Shown in pieces: positions 6,417 through 8,839 of a DNA stretch of 8,839 nt (positions are counted from its first letter, which is position 1; each line of letters begins with the position of its first letter). This stretch comes from RUG11551 sp045546875 (GTDB lineage Bacteria > Planctomycetota > Planctomycetia > Pirellulales > Thermoguttaceae). Location of the stretch: contig JAZQDP010000137.1 of the NCBI GenBank assembly GCA_045546875.1, positions 1 through 8,839 on the forward strand, in the 5' to 3' direction. The notes under the pieces were generated by a model. That model was not told the DNA's origin and made no database searches. It was given only the letters and a program-made list of their open reading frames with translations. The position numbers and the translations under genes are program-made.

Positions 6417-8663
6417 ATGAAATCCACCGGTTTTCTGTCGACGCTTGGCGTGGGAATATGCGCTGTATTTTTAGCCATTTTCCTCCTCATTCCGTATTCA
6501 GAACTATTAGCGACAAAGTTCGCTTATTTTCTGTATTTACTGTATCCAGACGAAATCGTTGGCGGTTGGTTCTCCCTTCCCAGCGACTGGCGCGCGACGG
6601 AAACTGTCAAGACGTTTTTCGATAGTCTCAATACGTCTTTTTTGCCGATGAATCGTCTGTCGGTTCTTCTCATTGCTGCGATAGAATCTCTCTGGATTTA
6701 TTCGCTCGGATCGTTGATTTTTCGACTCTTAAATAATCCACTTCAGGACGAATCCCCGGCTCTGCAATTCTGTATGGAATGTTTAACGGGCGCGGCGGCG
6801 CTATCCGCGATGACAGGCGTTCTCGGATTGTTTGGCTGTCTTCACGGCTGGCTTTTCTGGACGCTGGCAGGAGGAACGATTATTGCGGAATTCGGAATGC
6901 GGAATGCGGAATTACGCAAAGCGCATCAGATTAGTTGCGAGTTGCGAGATGCAAGTTGCGAAAAAGCGACCAACGATAATAATTCTGAGGGGCTTGCGTC
7001 AACTCATCACTCCTCACTCCTAACTCCTAACTCAATAATCATATTTGTTGCTCTAACACTCTTGTGTCTCTTGGCTATTCTCCCAGCAATGTCGCCGCCG
7101 TGGGAATTTGACGTTCGAGAATACCATCTGGAATCGGTCAAGGAATTCTGGCTTTCAGGACGAATTACCGCGCTGCCTAACAACGCTTACGCCAACATGC
7201 CCTTGGGAGCGGAAAGCCTTGTTTTGGCTGCAATGTCGCTTTCCGGCGACTGGTTTTTAGGCGCTCTGGCAGGCAAGACGGTTTTAAGCCTGTTCGTACC
7301 ATTGACAGCTATTCTCCTGTACGCGTTAGGAGAAAAATACTTATCTAAATGCGCAGGGCTGATCGCAGCGCTGGTTTACGTCTCTGCGCCGCTGGTAATC
7401 CGCAACGCTCAGTTTGGATTGATTGACAACGTCTTGGCGGCGTACGCGCTGGCAACGGCAGCGGTAGTCTGTTTGGAATTGGGAAGTTGCGAGTTGCGAG
7501 TTGCGAGTTGCGAGAACATCAAAGCGACCAACGGAAGCGAATTTGAACAATCGCGCGGGAGCGCGGACTGGGAGCGGCGCCTCGTCGCCTCACTCATCAC
7601 TCTTTTAGGCGTCTTGGCAGGCATGGCAGCGGCAATAAAATATCCCGGCGCTCTTTTTGTCGCTTTGCCTTGCTTTGCAGTAGTTTTATGGCAAAGTTGT
7701 CGAACGCGTCGTTTTCTTCCTGTAACAACGTTTCTTCTGACAGCGTTGTTTGTCGGCGGAATCTGGTATTTGAAGAACGCAATCCTGCTGGGGAACCCGG
7801 TTTATCCGCTGTGTTCCAATCTGTTTGGGAGCGAATTCCCAGCTGGATTTTCTGCGGAATCGTACGCTCGCTGGCAAACCGTTCATGCTCCGCACGGATG
7901 GAGCTGGTCAGCAATCGTAACGCCAATAACCGGGTTCTTTATAACATCCAACGACGCCAGCCCGCTGATTCTGCCCGCATTGGCATTGGGAACGCTGTTC
8001 TGGAATCGGATTCCAAAACAGGCGCGCTGGTCGCTGATTTATTGCGGACTGTTTATTGTTGGCTGGCTTGCCTTAACCCATCGAATTGAACGGTTTCTTT
8101 TACCGGTCGTTCCGTTTATCGCCTTTGCCGGCGGCGCCGCTTTTGACGCGTTATTGTCCAGCAGTTCCGTTTGGCTGGGACGACTACTCAAAGGCGTTTT
8201 GGCGTTTAGCGTTGGCTATTCCTGCCTGATTTTAGCGTTGCCAACGCCCGGCGGCATGCTCGGCGCGATGGAAGACGTTTCTGTCATGCGTTCGTCTCCC
8301 TTGAGGTTGGGCGAAGGCTTGACGCAGTTGGTTACGCTGAAATCTGAAGAACTTCTCAAAATGAAGGACGCCAATAAACGCGTTTTGCTCATCGGCGACG
8401 CGGCTGTTTTTGACTTCCCGATTCCTGTTGAATACGCGGTCTGCTTTAATTCTGACAATTTGCTGGACGACGTAACAAACAAGCTCAAAACAAACGAGCT
8501 GCCGCAAACCGTCGTTGTGAATTTAAGCGAGCTTGCCCGATACCAAAATACAGAATACGGGTACAGTTCAAAAATTAAAACGGTCTTGGAACTGTTGGAA
8601 CGTTCCGACCAACTGGAGCCGATTTATCGTTCTGAGGCAATCATCATTTATCAACAACGCTAA
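6417..8663 (+). CDS. Polytopic membrane glycosyltransferase, GT39/PMT-like (GT-C fold)
   Basis: The 748-residue product has a dozen or more hydrophobic segments, beginning with a signal-anchor-like helix at about 8-28. After the segment at 207-224 comes WEFDVREYHLES (229-240), an acidic loop motif in the place where GT-C transferases carry the catalytic Asp/Glu of the first large outer loop. Further family-like motifs are AIKYPG (406-411), KNAILLGNPVYPL (453-465) and HRIERFLLPVVPF (555-567). A soluble C-terminal domain starts near 651 with KRVLLIGDAAVF and ends in a short beta-rich tail. By family knowledge such enzymes move sugars from polyprenyl-phosphate donors outside the membrane; donor and acceptor cannot be told. 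Residues 157-206 and about 357-397 are repeat-derived insertions between membrane segments. The ATG has no Shine-Dalgarno; it lies 170 nt after purT, with no firm promoter. Family call good, substrate unknown. Confidence 0.85.
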   Translation: MKSTGFLSTLGVGICAVFLAIFLLIPYSELLATKFAYFLYLLYPDEIVGGWFSLPSDWRATETVKTFFDSLNTSFLPMNRLSVLLIAAIESLWIYSLGSLIFRLLNNPLQDESPALQFCMECLTGAAALSAMTGVLGLFGCLHGWLFWTLAGGTIIAEFGMRNAELRKAHQISCELRDASCEKATNDNNSEGLASTHHSSLLTPNSIIIFVALTLLCLLAILPAMSPPWEFDVREYHLESVKEFWLSGRITALPNNAYANMPLGAESLVLAAMSLSGDWFLGALAGKTVLSLFVPLTAILLYALGEKYLSKCAGLIAALVYVSAPLVIRNAQFGLIDNVLAAYALATAAVVCLELGSCELRVASCENIKATNGSEFEQSRGSADWERRLVASLITLLGVLAGMAAAIKYPGALFVALPCFAVVLWQSCRTRRFLPVTTFLLTALFVGGIWYLKNAILLGNPVYPLCSNLFGSEFPAGFSAESYARWQTVHAPHGWSWSAIVTPITGFFITSNDASPLILPALALGTLFWNRIPKQARWSLIYCGLFIVGWLALTHRIERFLLPVVPFIAFAGGAAFDALLSSSSVWLGRLLKGVLAFSVGYSCLILALPTPGGMLGAMEDVSVMRSSPLRLGEGLTQLVTLKSEELLKMKDANKRVLLIGDAAVFDFPIPVEYAVCFNSDNLLDDVTNKLKTNELPQTVVVNLSELARYQNTEYGYSSKIKTVLELLERSDQLEPIYRSEAIIIYQQR
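6885..7034 (+). repeat. Repeat-derived in-frame insertion 1 in the glycosyltransferase gene
   Basis: About 150 nt (50 codons, residues 157-206) are built from repeat families. They begin with GGAATTC-GGAATGC-GGAATGC-GGAATTA plus CGCAAAGCG (to 6923). GTTGCGA units follow at 6934, 6941 and 6955 with a degenerate GATGCAA at 6948. Next are AAAGCGACCAACG (6963-6975) and then ACTCATC-ACTCCTC-ACTCCTA-ACTCCTA heptamers (7002-7029). The encoded peptide (EFGMRNAELRK ... SCELRDASCEKATN ... SSLLTPNS) is hydrophilic and sits between two membrane segments. The frame is intact. Confidence 0.8.
7486..7602 (+). repeat. Repeat-derived in-frame insertion 2 in the glycosyltransferase gene
   Basis: Four exact tandem GTTGCGA units (7486-7513) are followed by AAAGCGACCAACG (7521-7533). 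A GC-rich stretch with GGAGCGGCGCCT then leads to ACTCATCACTC (7592-7602). The three exact modules occur in the same order as in insertion 1. The peptide SCELRVASCENIKATNGSEFEQ... is hydrophilic and again lies between two membrane segments, while the ACTCATC part is read in another frame and forms the start of the next hydrophobic stretch (SLITLLGVL). Confidence 0.8.
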
Positions 8664-8749
8664 TTTCCGATTGGTACGCTCAATATTAGATTGCGAAATA
8701 GATAAGATTGGCGAACCAATATGCGTAGTCGTGGAGATGATTGTCCTTA

Positions 8750-8762
8750 GCCCCGAAGGGGC
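8750..8762 (+). other. Short hairpin GCCCC-GAA-GGGGC
   Basis: A 5-bp all-GC stem with a GAA loop lies 87 nt after the membrane-protein stop codon. It forms a pair with the stronger hairpin at 8776-8796. No T-run follows directly. Confidence 0.55.
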
Positions 8763-8775
8763 GCTACAATTGTAA

Positions 8776-8796
8776 CCGTGGGGCGTTAGCCCACGG
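8776..8796 (+). terminator. Hairpin CCGTGGG-GCGTTAG-CCCACGG, possible transcription end
   Basis: A perfect 7-bp stem (8776-8782 with 8790-8796) surrounds a 7-nt loop. The stretch after it is AT-rich (8806-8822, including AAAAATCTTTCTT) but lacks a proper U-run. It may end the membrane-protein transcript, or it may simply be an interspersed palindromic repeat; GCCCC/GGGGC plus CCCACGG hairpin pairs of this style are familiar as intergenic repeats in several bacterial phyla. Confidence 0.45.
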
Positions 8797-8839
8797 TAGA
8801 ACGCTCATAAAAATCTTTCTTAATCGAGTCAGTTCCTTT

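Noticed and set aside
8664..8749. Gene start after the membrane-protein gene
   Set aside because: There is no frame with a plausible start or composition; a small ATTGG-CGAA-CCAAT hairpin (8707-8720) may be chance.

Overview
The window reads as about 8.8 kb of a bacterial chromosome of moderate GC. Its best fit is the Planctomycetota or a relative in the PVC group (Verrucomicrobiota or Lentisphaerota). The reasons are a giant beta-strand-repeat surface protein ending in a PEP-CTERM sorting signal, a polytopic GT-C-type glycosyltransferase, start sites with no clear Shine-Dalgarno, and intergenic DNA crowded with short-period repeats. This placement is inference; there is no rRNA or other phylogenetic marker here.

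Three genes are supported, all on the + strand. (1) 99-4508 encodes a secreted or surface protein of autotransporter-associated beta-strand repeat type with a C-terminal PEP-CTERM anchor. It consists of one partial and two full modules of about 540 residues. It has no visible signal peptide: an in-frame TGA stands directly before the first usable codon, so the 5' end is probably truncated or disrupted. (2) 5059-6246 encodes a complete PurT, the formate-dependent GAR transformylase of purine synthesis. It has its own sigma70-like promoter at 4945-4972 and a palindrome in the leader. (3) 6417-8663 encodes a 748-residue multi-pass membrane protein that looks like a GT39/PMT-like lipid-linked sugar transferase. 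I see no functional link among the three beyond a possible general one: the membrane glycosyltransferase could act on envelope material, and the PEP-CTERM protein is an envelope protein.

The most unusual content is the repeat DNA. The gap at 4509-4944 is bounded by inverted copies of a (GGAATKC)n-ACGCRAAGCG repeat. It holds a two-tier hairpin, a textbook intrinsic terminator, 9-bp tandem repeats ending in GTGTTAAAA, and GGCGCC-rich hairpins. The gap at 6247-6416 holds a roughly 100-bp inverted repeat with a 9-bp CG rhythm, plus heptamer pairs. The same heptamer families occur twice inside the glycosyltransferase reading frame (6885-7034 and about 7485-7602), in a shared order, without breaking the frame. 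The 3' end (8750-8796) carries two more strong hairpins. Several of these hairpins share a C-GNNA-G type apex although their stems differ, which suggests a family of structured elements invading both spacers and coding DNA.
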